Positions 37,252 through 46,978 of a stretch of 64,000 nucleotides of DNA are shown piece after piece; the first letter of the stretch is position 1, and each line of letters begins with the position of its first letter. A program made the translations under genes and the position numbers. The stretch comes from RPQJ01 sp963726665 (lineage in GTDB: Bacteria > Pseudomonadota > Gammaproteobacteria > Steroidobacterales > Steroidobacteraceae). A model generated the notes under the pieces. It searched no databases. It had not been told where the DNA came from and was given only the letters and a program-made list of their open reading frames with translations. The stretch covers positions 109,911 through 173,910 of the forward strand of contig CAVSDW010000021.1 of NCBI GenBank assembly GCA_963726665.1, read 5' to 3'.

Positions 37252-37636
37252 GGTGGAAGAGGTCGATCTCGCAAGGGTGATCTGCCCGCTGCACGAGCTC
37301 GCCGATCCAGGCGCGCGGGGATTCACGATGGGCGGAGGCGACTGGCCGCTGCGCGGATTCGTCGTGCGCCGCGGCAGCCTGGTCCGGGCCTACGTGAACC
37401 ACTGCCCCCACGCGGGGTTTCCGCTCAACTGGACGCCGGACGCCTTCCTCGCTCCGGAGTCGCCGCTGATCCTGTGCTCGATGCACGGAGCGCTTTTCGA
37501 AATCGACTCGGGCCTGTGTGTTTCCGGTCCCTGCGAGGGACTCGGGCTGCGCACGCTGCGCGTGCGCGTTCATCGCGGCTACGTGCTGCTGGAGGATGGA
37601 GTGCCACTGGAGGAGCCCGCCGACCTCGGCAGGTGA
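37250..37636 (+). CDS. Rieske [2Fe-2S] domain protein
   Basis: 128 residues. The cluster ligands are in CPHAGFPL and CSMHGALF. A stand-alone soluble ferredoxin of the NirD/BphF type; partner unknown. Starts four bases after the ampG stop. Confidence 0.85.
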   Translation: MVEEVDLARVICPLHELADPGARGFTMGGGDWPLRGFVVRRGSLVRAYVNHCPHAGFPLNWTPDAFLAPESPLILCSMHGALFEIDSGLCVSGPCEGLGLRTLRVRVHRGYVLLEDGVPLEEPADLGR

Positions 37637-37664
37637 AATGGCGACAGCGCGGGCGCCGGCTCGA

Positions 37665-38018
37665 TCAGTAGCGGTCGGCGTCCTCGGCCTCGGGAAGTTC
37701 GACTTCGGAGTAGCCGCCGGCTTCGCCGCGATCCACGAACTGCAGCGGGTCGGACCAGGGACGGGCGCTGCCCGGCTCGGCCTCGTATTCGTTCTCGGTG
37801 TCCTCGGGTTCGACGTCGAGCGAGCCGGTCCAGTCCTCGGATGGTTCCGTGGCCTCGAATTCACCCTCGACCCACTCCTCGACCTCGAGTTCCTCGACGG
37901 TGCCGTCGAAGTACTGGATCTCGATCGTGCGATCGTCGCGGTCGATGGCGACGACTTCGAACGAGTCTCCTCCGGGGCGCCGATACCACTGGCCAATGAT
38001 GGGTGCGAGCTTCGCCAT
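37665..38018 (-). CDS. Small acidic DUF6763-type protein
   Basis: 117 residues, strongly acidic. APIIGQWYRRPGGDSFEVVA followed by IEIQYFDGTVEELEVEEW is the pattern of this gammaproteobacterial family of unknown function; the C-terminal half is a Glu/Asp-rich tail of low complexity. Converges with the Rieske gene. Confidence 0.65.
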   Translation of the reverse strand: MAKLAPIIGQWYRRPGGDSFEVVAIDRDDRTIEIQYFDGTVEELEVEEWVEGEFEATEPSEDWTGSLDVEPEDTENEYEAEPGSARPWSDPLQFVDRGEAGGYSEVELPEAEDADRY

Positions 38019-38124
38019 GGTCTCAACCTCTACCGATCGCGGTGCGTGTATCCTCTGATCAACCGTGCCTTACTTGTAGTCCTGCGCGGGGACGAGTTCA
38101 AGTAGCGGAATGCGCTGACAGTCA

Positions 38125-38751
38125 ATGTTCGACGAACTGGTCAAATTCTTCGTTGTCCTGCTGGTGGTCGTCGAGCCGCTGTCGCTGCTGCCCGTGCTCG
38201 CGGGGCTGACCGAAGGCGCCGACGAGGGTTACCTGCGCCGCATGTCGGTCAAGGCGGTCGCCATCTCCAGCGTCGTCTGCCTGGTGTTCGCCGCAGCCGG
38301 CATGAAGCTGCTGCAGGTCCTCGGTATCAGCGTGGACGCCTTCAAGGTGGGCGGCGGCATCCTGCTCTTCCTCCTCGCGGTGGAAATGGTGTTTGCCCGG
38401 CCTTCGGGCCTGCGCTCGATCACGCCGGGCGAGGACGAGGAAGCGCACCACCGTGGCGACATCTCCGTGTTTCCGCTCGCCTTTCCGCTGATTGCAGGTC
38501 CCGGCGCGATCGCGACGATACTGCTCGCGTTCGCCGGCGTTCCGCCCGGCTCGCTGCAGTTCCTGGCACAGGTCGGCGTGATCGTGCTCGTGCTCGCGCT
38601 CACCCTGTCGCTGATGCTGCTCACCGGCCCCGTGATGCGCGTGATCGGCGTGACCGGCGGGGCGGTGATGAGCCGGGTGCTCGGCGTGCTGCTCGCGGCG
38701 CTCGCCTCGCAGTTCGTGCTCGACGGGATCCGGGGCGCTATCGCTTCCTGA
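38125..38751 (+). CDS. MarC family membrane protein
   Basis: 208 residues, six membrane helices. FVVLLVVVEPLSLLPVL, KVGGGILLFLLAVEMV and FPLAFPLIAGPGAIATILL match MarC/YchE/YhgN proteins, whose transport substrate is not known. Its 3' end overlaps trmB on the opposite strand by 14 bases. Confidence 0.88.
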   Translation: MFDELVKFFVVLLVVVEPLSLLPVLAGLTEGADEGYLRRMSVKAVAISSVVCLVFAAAGMKLLQVLGISVDAFKVGGGILLFLLAVEMVFARPSGLRSITPGEDEEAHHRGDISVFPLAFPLIAGPGAIATILLAFAGVPPGSLQFLAQVGVIVLVLALTLSLMLLTGPVMRVIGVTGGAVMSRVLGVLLAALASQFVLDGIRGAIAS

Positions 38752-39466
38752 ACGAAAGGTCCCAGGTCCCGTGACCGAGGCGATGGCCGCGGTTCTCGAA
38801 CCGCGTCAGCGGTCGGCTGTCCGGTCGCGGCGCGTAGCCGGCGTCGAACTCGTTCTCGAACTGTCCGCAGGCGCCGACGACCGCGAGCATGTGCTCCGCG
38901 TACGGCTGCCAGTCCGTGGCGAGCCGGAAGCGGCCGCCGGACCTGAGCTTGCGGGCCACCAGTTCCACGAAGGGCGGCTGCACGATGCGGCGCTTGTGGT
39001 GACGCTTCTTCGGCCACGGATCCGGGAAGTAGAGCAGGACGGCATCGAGCGTGGCGTCGCCCAGCCGCTCACCCAGCACCTCGACCGCGTCGCGGCAGAA
39101 GACACGCACGTTCGTGAGTCCCAGTGCCTCGGCGCGCAGCATCAGGTGCCCGACGCCCGGCCGGTGCACCTCGATCCCGAGGAAATCCTCGTCGCGACGC
39201 GCAGCGGCGAGCGCGATCAGCGACTCGCCGTTGCCGAACCCGATCTCGAGGGTCCGTGGCGCCTCGCGGCCGAAGAGTGCGCGAAGGTCGAGGACGGCGC
39301 CCGGGTCCTCGACCCGAAAGCGCGGCCACAGCTCGAGCCAGGCTCGCTCCTGCGCGGTGGTCATGCGGCCGGCGCGCGCCACGAAGCTCTTTATGCCGCG
39401 GCGGGGAGGTGGCGCGCCGTCGGCCGAGCCCGGGGCGGCCGGATCGTCTGGAATCGCAGGTGACAA
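38738..39466 (-). CDS. trmB: tRNA (guanine-N7-)-methyltransferase
   Basis: 242 residues. SAM motif LEIGFGNGESLIALA, VHRPGVGHLM and LYFPDPWPKKRHHKRRIVQP are diagnostic. Methylates G46 in the variable loop of tRNAs. The N-terminal 30 residues are Pro/Ala-rich and not conserved, so the start could be somewhat downstream. Confidence 0.95.
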   Translation of the reverse strand: MSPAIPDDPAAPGSADGAPPPRRGIKSFVARAGRMTTAQERAWLELWPRFRVEDPGAVLDLRALFGREAPRTLEIGFGNGESLIALAAARRDEDFLGIEVHRPGVGHLMLRAEALGLTNVRVFCRDAVEVLGERLGDATLDAVLLYFPDPWPKKRHHKRRIVQPPFVELVARKLRSGGRFRLATDWQPYAEHMLAVVGACGQFENEFDAGYAPRPDSRPLTRFENRGHRLGHGTWDLSFRKR

Positions 39467-39535
39467 GTGGTTAAAGTCCGTTCAGGGAATGCAGACACCG
39501 ATCATACGGCGCGGCCGCGCGCCCGGGAGAGCGAC

Positions 39536-40141
39536 ATGGCCAGCAACAGCGGTATTCGGGGCAACCTCGGCGCGAATGCGCAGGCGCTCTGTCGCCGGAC
39601 GTGGTGGGTCTTCGTGATCGGGGGCATTGCCTCAGTCATTTTCGGTGTATTCGCCTTTGTGAGCCCCGGGGTCGCGCTATACGTGCTCGCGGTGTTCTTC
39701 GCCGCGTCCATCCTCGTGGACGGCGCATTCAATGCAATGGGCGCCCTGCAGCACCGCGAGAAGGACGGATGGTGGGTGATGCTGCTCATGGGCCTGCTCG
39801 GACTCGTGATCGGTGGTTACGCCCTGCTCAACCCGCCCGTCAGCATGATGGCGCTCATTCTCCTGGTCGCGATCCAGGCAATCCTGCTCGGGGTCTTCCT
39901 GGTCGTGCTCGGCTACAAGGTCCGGCAGGCCACGACCCGCGAGTGGATGCTGTATGCGGCGGGCGCGCTCTCGGTCCTGTTCGGCGTGCTGGTTCTCACC
40001 AACCCGCTCGCCGGCGGCATCTCGATCGTCTACATGGTCGCGTGCTGGGCCGTCGTGGTTGGCGCGCTCAAGGTGCTGTTCGGCATGAGGATCAAGAACC
40101 TGCAGGGCAGGATCGGGGACAAGTTCTCCGCGCTCGGCTGA
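39536..40141 (+). CDS. HdeD family membrane protein
   Basis: 201 residues, six short helices in three hairpins of the DUF308 type (VFVIGGIASVIFGVFAFVSP, GLLGLVIGGYALLNPP, GALSVLFGVLVLTNPLAGG). HdeD in E. coli is tied to acid resistance; the general function is unknown. ATG at 39536 with GGGAGA upstream is the likely start. Confidence 0.85.
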   Translation: MASNSGIRGNLGANAQALCRRTWWVFVIGGIASVIFGVFAFVSPGVALYVLAVFFAASILVDGAFNAMGALQHREKDGWWVMLLMGLLGLVIGGYALLNPPVSMMALILLVAIQAILLGVFLVVLGYKVRQATTREWMLYAAGALSVLFGVLVLTNPLAGGISIVYMVACWAVVVGALKVLFGMRIKNLQGRIGDKFSALG

Positions 40142-40178
40142 TTCGAGGCCGCGCGACTCGCGCACCACCGCGGGCGCG

Positions 40179-41777
40179 TCAGGCGATGCGCCCCGCGATC
40201 CGCCCGCCGAACACGCAGCCGCCGAGGAACGTGCCCTCCAGTCCGCGCTTTCCGTTCATGCCACCGCCGCCGAAGCCGGCGGACTCGCCGGCCGCGTAGA
40301 GCCCCGGTATCGGTTCGCCCGAGCCGTCGAGGACGCGAGAAGACAGGTCGGTCTCGAGGCCGCCCATGCTCTTGCGGCTGATGATGAATTCCCGGATCGC
40401 GACCAGCGGCCCCGCCTTCGGGTCGAGGATCTTCTGGAACCTGCAGGTGCGCAGCCGGTCGCCGATCCACCGGCGCGCGAACTCGATGCGTCGCAGCTGC
40501 TCGTCGTCGTGGAAGCGGGGACCCGCGTCGATGCGCGCGTCGTAGGCCGTCGCAGCGTCCGTCATGGCCGCGAGGTCCACCGACCCGTCGCCCGCGAGCG
40601 AGTTCATTTTTTCCGCCAGCGCCGAAAGCGTGTCGGCGACCACGAAGTCCGTGCAGTTCCGGGTCATCTCGTCGTACAACCAGCGGTTGCCGCGCAGCAT
40701 GTCGCGCGCGACGTGGAGGCGCTTCTTCTCGCGAAACGCCGGGTTGAACTCGCCGCCCGAGATCGCGAGCTCCTTGAGTGCGATCCGGCGGTTGAGGAGC
40801 TGCCACGAATACCCGCGCTCCTGCCGGCAGATCTGTGCGACGAGGTCGTGCGTGTCGAACCCCGTCACCAGCGGCATCGGCCCGATGCGCTCGCCGCGCC
40901 AGTTGAGCCAGAGCGCCGACTTCGGCGGAACCAGCGACAGCCCGTGCGACGGCTTGCGCGGATTCCAGTGATGCACGCCCGCCGCGTAGTTCCACTGCCA
41001 GTCGAGGTGCGTGACGCTGGCTCCAAGTTCGGACGCGGCGTCGTGCAGCCGTCCATCCGCATACTTGTGGGAGCCGTTCAGGATCGTCTCCGGCGGCCGG
41101 CCCCAGTCCGCGTGCCAGTTCGCCCGGACGCGGGCCAGGTTTCCGTTGATGCCGCCAGAGGCGATCACGACCGACTCGCCCTGCGCCTCGAACTCCTGGC
41201 CCGAGCTTTCCATCGCGCCGCGACAGCCGGTCACCCGGCCATTCGTGACCACGAGCGACTCGACGCGATGCCCGAACCTGAGCTCGAGCAATTCCCTTCG
41301 CGGATGCGAGAGCAGCCGGCGGTTCAGCACCACCGCGAGTTCGTGGCCGGTGCCCCACACGATGTGCCAGCGCGGCACCGAGTTGCCCGGCGTGTGCAGG
41401 CCCCGCTCGACCCAGAGCGGCATCGGCATGAACTCGACGCCCTTGCTGCGCAGCCAGTCGTAGACATCCTGGTTCGCAAGGTGAACGTAGGCCTCGGCCC
41501 ACGCCCGCGGCCAGCGGTCCCCGGGACCGAATTCCGCGAACGCGTGCCAGTCGCGAAGGCCGAGCTCCGCGCCGTCGCGGATGCCGTAGCGCCGTTGCAG
41601 TGGCGTCCCGGCGAACCAGACACCGCCGAAACTCTCCTTGGCGAGGCCGCCCATGTTCTCCTCGACGTCGCGGTCGACGAGCAGCACGCGCCGGCCCCGG
41701 TCGAGGAGCTCGAATGCGGCGGCCACGCCCGCGATACCTGAGCCGATCACCACTACGTCTGCCTGGTAGCGCAGCAT
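40179..41777 (-). CDS. FAD-binding dehydrogenase (fumarate reductase/KsdD-like flavoprotein)
   Basis: 532 residues. Dinucleotide-binding start VVVIGSGIAGVAAAFELLDR, a middle domain and the C-terminal FAD segment GLYAAGESAGFGGGGMNGKR. The family transfers hydride to or from carbonyl-activated C=C bonds, but the substrate of this group is not known. Followed on the same strand after a thioesterase gene (six bases upstream), which may supply or release an acyl-CoA; that link is inference. Confidence 0.82.
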   Translation of the reverse strand: MLRYQADVVVIGSGIAGVAAAFELLDRGRRVLLVDRDVEENMGGLAKESFGGVWFAGTPLQRRYGIRDGAELGLRDWHAFAEFGPGDRWPRAWAEAYVHLANQDVYDWLRSKGVEFMPMPLWVERGLHTPGNSVPRWHIVWGTGHELAVVLNRRLLSHPRRELLELRFGHRVESLVVTNGRVTGCRGAMESSGQEFEAQGESVVIASGGINGNLARVRANWHADWGRPPETILNGSHKYADGRLHDAASELGASVTHLDWQWNYAAGVHHWNPRKPSHGLSLVPPKSALWLNWRGERIGPMPLVTGFDTHDLVAQICRQERGYSWQLLNRRIALKELAISGGEFNPAFREKKRLHVARDMLRGNRWLYDEMTRNCTDFVVADTLSALAEKMNSLAGDGSVDLAAMTDAATAYDARIDAGPRFHDDEQLRRIEFARRWIGDRLRTCRFQKILDPKAGPLVAIREFIISRKSMGGLETDLSSRVLDGSGEPIPGLYAAGESAGFGGGGMNGKRGLEGTFLGGCVFGGRIAGRIA

Positions 41778-41783
41778 GGTTCT

Positions 41784-42245
41784 TCAACCCTCTCTGGTGC
41801 TGGGGGCGGCCCCGAGCAGCCACACCCCGAGGCGCTCCCGGAAAGGATCCGGAATTCGCGCCGGGCCCCTGTCGTCGGCGAATACCATGACGGCATTCGA
41901 GACGCTCACGCAGCGGCCTTCCTGGAACATGCCCATTGCAAAGGTGTAGGAGGTGTTGCCTACCTTGAGCACGCCGATGCCGACCTCCAGCGTCCCCGGG
42001 TAGCTCGCCTCGTGCAGGTAGTCGATGGACTGGTGCGCGACCAGCACGCGCTCGCCGGTCGGCGTGGGAATCCGGACGTCGCCGAACAGCCGGGCCCCCG
42101 CGGTGACGCGCGCCTCTTCGTAGTACTGGGCGATCGCGACGTTGTTGATGTGCCAGAGCGGGTCGACGTCGGCGTACCTCGCAAGGATCTTCACCTTGAG
42201 AGGGTAAAAGGAAGGATCGAGGCGGTGAGGGTCGACTCTGGACAT
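41784..42245 (-). CDS. Hot-dog fold acyl-CoA thioesterase (4HBT)
   Basis: 153 residues. ARYADVDPLWHINNVAIAQY is the 4-hydroxybenzoyl-CoA/YbgC-type active-site helix with its Asp, and the length fits. Hydrolyses acyl-CoA thioesters; chain preference unknown. Probably co-transcribed with the flavoprotein. Confidence 0.85.
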   Translation of the reverse strand: MSRVDPHRLDPSFYPLKVKILARYADVDPLWHINNVAIAQYYEEARVTAGARLFGDVRIPTPTGERVLVAHQSIDYLHEASYPGTLEVGIGVLKVGNTSYTFAMGMFQEGRCVSVSNAVMVFADDRGPARIPDPFRERLGVWLLGAAPSTREG

Positions 42246-42295
42246 GGTTCAATTGACGCGCCGGCACCGGCCCCGAATGATATCCCGCTCTGCCC

Positions 42296-42970
42296 ATGAC
42301 CGCAGTCCAGTTCAGAAATACGGAAATCCGCCTGTCGGACGCGCTCGCGGCCACGGCATCGGCCGTGAACGGGCCGTCGGTGACCCTGCGCGAACTCGTC
42401 GGTCACGTCGGGGAGCAGGGGCTGCTGGTCTTCAGCGCGATCCTCGCGATGCCATTCCTGATCCCGGTGTCGCTGCCGTTCATGAGTACCGTGCTCGGCC
42501 TGCCGATGCTGCTCGTCGGCATTGCGGTCATCCTGGGACGATTGCCGTGGCTGCCCGCGAGACTGCTCGATCGCGCCCTGCCGGCAGATACCGTCAGGCT
42601 GGCCCTCGGACGCGCGCGGCACTGGGCGCTGCGCTTCGAGCACCTGGTCAAGCCGAGGCTGCTCGCGCTCACCGGCTCGGCGGCGGTGAACTCGATGCAC
42701 GGCGTCATGCTCGTGCTCACGGTCCTGCTGCTCATGGCGCCGCTGCCGTTCGTGCCGCTGGCCAATACATTGCCGGGCATCGCCATCATCCTGCTGTGCC
42801 TCGGCATCGCGGAGCGGGACGGGCTGCTGCTGGCCATCGGGTACTTCGTCTCCACGGTCTCCGCCGTGTACATCGTTACGCTGCTGTGGCTGGTGTTCGA
42901 GGCCGGGATGAATGCCGAGAGCATCCTCGGCAGCGTGGGTGCATACATCGCGAGGATGTTCGGCAGCTGA
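42296..42970 (+). CDS. ExoD family membrane protein
   Basis: 224 residues. FSAILAMPFLIPVSLPFMST and MAPLPFVPLANTLPGIAIIL match the exopolysaccharide-synthesis ExoD family (PF06055), with about five helices. ExoD was linked to exopolysaccharide production and alkaline tolerance in rhizobia; the molecular role is unknown. Confidence 0.85.
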   Translation: MTAVQFRNTEIRLSDALAATASAVNGPSVTLRELVGHVGEQGLLVFSAILAMPFLIPVSLPFMSTVLGLPMLLVGIAVILGRLPWLPARLLDRALPADTVRLALGRARHWALRFEHLVKPRLLALTGSAAVNSMHGVMLVLTVLLLMAPLPFVPLANTLPGIAIILLCLGIAERDGLLLAIGYFVSTVSAVYIVTLLWLVFEAGMNAESILGSVGAYIARMFGS

Positions 42971-42988
42971 GCGGCGACCCGGCCCGCC

Positions 42989-43841
42989 TCAGGGCGAAGT
43001 CAGGGCCAGCGACGCCGGGTGCGTCGCGATGTCGATCGCCCAGCTCGTGCCCGGCACGGCCAGCTGCTCCCGCCATGAGCCGTGATTGCTCGTGAATACG
43101 CGCAGCACCGGGCTGGCCGGGCTGGTCGCCAGTGCCCTCGCAGTTCATCCAGGTCCCGTCGAGCACCCAGTCGCGCTCGCCGTCGCCGTCGATGTCGGGG
43201 ATGGAACTCGCAGGCGCCATCCACTCGCCGTACTCACCGCCTGCAGCGACGCACTCGTCCTCGGCGTCGTTGCGCGCGCGCAGCAGCGGCTCTGGCCAGT
43301 GACCGGGGTCGATGGCGACGGGCTGAAACAGCGGCTCCCCGGTTAGCAGCGTCTCGCCGGAGGCATTGGCGGTTTCCACCAGGCGTCGGTGCGACGGATC
43401 CCATTCGAACGATCGCGAGCACGGCGCGTTGCCCGGGCGGTTGCACCAGGTGCCGTGCAGCTCGAGGTCGAGCGTTCGCGCCGTGCCAGCGCGAACGCTG
43501 ATCTCGATCACGTGCTCGTCGAGCGCGAGGCGGTATGCGCGGCCGTCGCTCACCCACAGCTGCTCCCGACAGCCGCCGGTCCCGCACCAGTTCGGGGTGC
43601 CGAGCACGATGAAGTCGACGAGCCAGTCGGTTACCCCATCGGCCGAAACGTCCAATGGTGTCAAGAGTCCCTCCGGCCACGCCGCTGCATCCGCCGGGTC
43701 GTATCCGGCCTCGGCGAGATGAGGCTCGAGCTCGGCCATGATCTCCGGCGGCGGCGCGGGCCCCGCCATCGAGTCCCGAGGCAGCAGTGCGGTCAGTAGG
43801 GCGGCGGCGACCACCGCGGTCTTGTGCTGGTTGATGCGCAT
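42989..43841 (-). CDS. Secreted protein of unknown function, frame-disrupted
   Basis: Signal peptide (TAVVAAALLTALLPRDSMA), then about 250 residues with cysteine-rich GTPNWCGTGGCREQLWVSDG and DIDGDGERDWVLDGTWMNCE, a beta-rich, calcium-loop-like sequence reminiscent of FG-GAP/VCBS-type proteins but not assigned. The frame changes by one base near 43112-43125; beyond it the protein ends SPVLRVFTSNHGSWREQL and then a short tail to the TGA at 42989-42991. I do not recognise the family. Confidence 0.5.
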
Positions 43842-44008
43842 GTGAATCTGGACGTGCGAACCGGTGCGGCATCAGGGCGACCACCGCGCGCGACCGCGCC
43901 CGGACGGCCTGACGGGCACTCACCAGGGGCGTCCACACGGCGTGCGCCCGCGCGCGCCAGTTCCGCGCCCCGCGCATTTGCGATACTTTCCCTCCCGAAG
44001 GAGTCGAC

Positions 44009-44736
44009 ATGAGCCGTTCGAATCGCCACACGACCACCCGCCTGCCTGCGTCCTCGCGCTGGCGGCCGCAGTCTTCGCGGCCTGCCCGGCGTCGTCCTCG
44101 GACGCTCCGGCGCACCGGGGGCCGAACACGGATCCGTCGGCCAAGCTCGACGGGGGCCAGTCGCCGGCGCTTTCGGCGGTGGAGCGGCTGTCGCTGTCCG
44201 ACCGCCTGGCCGCCTACGGCAATCGCGCCGGCGACCCGGTCGCGCTCGTGCAGGCGGCGAAGATCCGCAAGGGTCTCTCGGGCACGACGCAGGGCAGGGC
44301 CTCCGGCGGCGCGGAGTTCGACGCACTGCTTGCGCGCGCGGCCGCGCTCGCACCGGGCAATCCGACCGTGGAGGCACTGATCGCCGATGCGCGGAGCTAC
44401 CGCAGCCGCGACCTGCCGCTCGTCTCCGCCGGGCTTTCGGTCCTGAACAAGATCATCGGCAGCCGCGCTGCCGATCGCGCGGACCTCGCGTTTCGCGGCG
44501 AGACGCCGGCCGTCGTGTACGTAAAGGGCCCCGAGCAGGCCAACCTCGACCTGTACGTCTACGATGAATACAACAACCTGATCTGCTCCGACGAGGACTC
44601 CGGCGACGAAGCGCAGTGCCGCTGGCGACCGCGGTGGACCGGCACGTTCCTCGTGGATGTGCGCAACCAGAACGACCAGGAGGTCGCCTATGTCCTCACG
44701 GCCAACTATGTCGAAGGGCAGGCCGCGACGCCCTGA
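44009..44736 (+). CDS. Exported PPC-like domain protein 1, frame-disrupted in the signal peptide
   Basis: About 241 residues. ATG at 44009 with AAGGAG six bases away begins a signal peptide whose hydrophobic core (VLALAAAVFAAC) is in another frame; a one-base change near 44035-44060 joins them. The middle region has LSDRLAAYGNRAGDPVALVQ, the C-terminus NLDLYVYDEYNNLICSDEDS and WRPRWTGTFLVDVRN, the pattern of bacterial pre-peptidase C-terminal (PPC) beta domains. It is a paralog of the gene at 46225-46938; both share the DPVAL(I/V)xAAKI(R/K)K segment and the PPC-like end. The lipase gene follows 81 bases later. Confidence 0.6.
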
Positions 44737-44817
44737 CCGCCGCGTTAGCGTCGCCGCCGTCTCTGTTGCTCGCGTCGGCTGCGGCGTCGGGGCTGCCGGG
44801 CTGCTCGAGTCTCCGAG

Positions 44818-46162
44818 ATGCGGCCCGACCTGCGCCGCCTGTACCGCGGTGCGAACCTCGCTGCGGAGCAGCCGCCGCTCATCGTCATTCCCGGCATCAT
44901 GGGCTCGAAGCTGCGCGACCGGCAGACGGGCGAAGTGGTCTGGCCGGGCTCGCTCTGGAACCTGGTCACGAACCAGTTCGGCGACCTCGCGCTCGACATC
45001 GATCCCTACACGCTGCAGCCAAGACCCAACCGCCTCGAGGCCTTCGACATCACGGACACGGCTGCGGGCCGTGACTTCTACAACCGCCTGATCGAGACGC
45101 TCGAGCAGTACGGCGAGTTCAGGCGCACGAAGCCCGGCACGAAGGTGACCGACGCCTACGAGCGGCACCTGTACGTGCTGCCCTACGACTGGCGGCGCGA
45201 CAACGTCGAGACCGCTCGCGCACTGGACGCCATGATCGAGCAGGTCCGCCTCGACTACGGGCGGCCCGACCTCAAGGTGGACATCGTTGCTCACAGCATG
45301 GGCGGGCTCGTGTCGCGCTACTACCTGCGCTTCGGCACCGACGACGTGCTCGACCGCGACGACATCCAGGTGACGATGAAGGGCGCGGCCAAGATCAACC
45401 GCCTGATCCTGCTCGGCACGCCGAGCCTCGGCTCGACGAACACGATCCGCGGCCTGGTCGAGGGCGAGGCGATCGTGCGCACGGTCCAGCCCGAGACACT
45501 CGCGACCATGGCGAGCGCCTACGAACTGCTGCCGCACGGCATGCGCAAGCCGCTCATCGGCATCGACGGCCGACCGCTGCGGCTCAGGCCCGCGGACCCC
45601 TCGAGCCCGGACGTGGACCTGTTCGACCCGGCCTCGTGGCGCGCGCTGGAGTGGTCGGTCTATGACCCGGTAATTGCCGGGCGCGTCGTGGCGTCCGCGC
45701 CCGATCCGGCGGCGGGAAAGCGCAAGCTGGAGACGCTGCAGGCCTTCTTTGACCATTCGCTGAGGCGGGCGGGCCGCTTCCAGCAGGCACTCGTCGTTGC
45801 CGCAGCCGGAAAACCCGGTGAAGCTGATCGTGTTCGGCGCGGACTGCGCGCTCACGCCCGCGCGGGTGCTCGCGGAGCAGGACGGCGACCGCATGGTTCC
45901 GCGCTTCGATCCGAAGGACATCAAGGCGCCGCGCAAGGACCGCGAGTACGACCTGCTGATGCTCGAGCCTGGGGACGGCCGCGTCACCAAGCCCTCGCTG
46001 CTCGGCCGGCAGTCGCTGGACCCGACGGTGCAGGGCAGCCGTTCCGGCAGCTTCCCGATCGCGTTCTCGTTCTTCCTCTGCGAGGACCACGACCAGCTCA
46101 CGAGCAACATCAACTTCCAGGACAACCTGTTGAACTCGCTGCTCATGCGCAGCGGCAACTGA
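44818..46162 (+). CDS. LCAT-type alpha/beta hydrolase (lipase/acyltransferase), frame-disrupted
   Basis: About 448 residues. LIVIPGIMGSKLRDRQTGEV followed by VWPGS, the catalytic serine in VAHSMGGLVSRYY and LPYDWRRDN match the lecithin:cholesterol acyltransferase-like family (PF02450). The frame changes by one base near 45800-45815; beyond it the sequence continues PENPVKLIVFGADC and ends SLLMRSGN. In another frame just upstream, LLLASAAASGLPGC looks like a lipoprotein signal peptide, so the true N-terminus may lie further upstream across a further shift. Predicted phospholipid or ester hydrolase at the envelope. Confidence 0.6.
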
Positions 46163-46193
46163 AATAAAAAAAGGAGGCGCGGTTTCCCGCGCC
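46163..46193 (-). terminator. Intrinsic terminator after PPC-like gene 2
   Basis: On the minus strand GGCGCGG, loop GAAA, CCGCGCC followed after three bases by seven T residues. It lies 32 bases beyond the stop of the gene at 46225-46938. Confidence 0.8.
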
Positions 46194-46224
46194 CCCCTTC
46201 ATACCCGATGACTCGAGTGGTCGG

Positions 46225-46938
46225 TCAGTTCACGGCCAGCTTGTAGTTGTTGTACACGCCGCCGAGGTTACGGACGTGGACGCCGAACGTGCCGGTCCAG
46301 GCCGGTGTCCAGCGGCACAGCATCGTGTCGCTCGCGTCGGTGTCCGAGCAGATGGCGTTGCCGTTCTCGTCCGTGACATAGAGGTCGAGGTCGGTGTCGC
46401 CGTCGCCGCTCACCAGCACCGCCGCCTGCTCGCCGCCGCGGAAGCTGATGTTGTAGGAGTCGGTGTTGCCGGGGAGCACCGTGTCGGCGTGCACCGTCGG
46501 TCCGCGCACCGCGCCGCGTGACTTGGTGGACTTCGCGTCGTTGATCAGGCCCTGCAGCGTGGCGTTGCCTGCGGCCATCGTCGAGGCTCGGGCCAGCAGC
46601 GCATCCGCGCTTAGGTCGTAGCCACTGGACTTGTCGGCGCCCTTGGTGCCCTTGCCTTCGGACTGCTTCTTGGCCTCGAGCGCCTGCGGCGGTGCCGCCT
46701 TCTTGATCTTGGCCGCCTCGATCAGCGCGACCGGGTCGCTCTGCTTGATGCCATAGATCGCGAGCTCGTCGGCCATCGCGAGCGTGGCAACGGCGTCGGC
46801 GGTCGGGGACGCGGCGGCGGCCTTGCCGCCGGCGTTGGGACCCTTTCCGGCCGCTGCCGCGACGGCGAGGCCGCTCGCGGCGGTGAGAGCCAGGGCGATC
46901 ACAACGCCCTTGCGGCGGGACAGGAAGAATGTCGACAT
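46225..46938 (-). CDS. Exported PPC-like domain protein 2
   Basis: 237 residues. Signal peptide (GVVIALALTAASGLAVAAAA), a helical region with DELAIYGIKQSDPVALIEAA, and a C-terminal beta domain with TDLDLYVTDENGNAICSDTD and WTPAWTGTFGVHVRNLG, the PPC pattern. Paralog of the gene at 44009 and intact, which supports the join proposed there. ATG at 46938 has AAGGAG seven bases away. Divergent from the ECF sigma gene, with a dyad between them. Confidence 0.7.
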   Translation of the reverse strand: MSTFFLSRRKGVVIALALTAASGLAVAAAAGKGPNAGGKAAAASPTADAVATLAMADELAIYGIKQSDPVALIEAAKIKKAAPPQALEAKKQSEGKGTKGADKSSGYDLSADALLARASTMAAGNATLQGLINDAKSTKSRGAVRGPTVHADTVLPGNTDSYNISFRGGEQAAVLVSGDGDTDLDLYVTDENGNAICSDTDASDTMLCRWTPAWTGTFGVHVRNLGGVYNNYKLAVN

Positions 46939-46978
46939 GTGCAGGCTCCTTGGAAAATGGGGTTGGGTATCGTTCGTC

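Noticed and set aside
43234..46158. Long minus-strand open frame of 974 codons opposite the PPC and lipase genes
   Set aside because: It is the antisense of genes with clear motifs and signal peptides, is Arg/Asp/Val-rich without similarity to any family, and its length follows from the high GC content.
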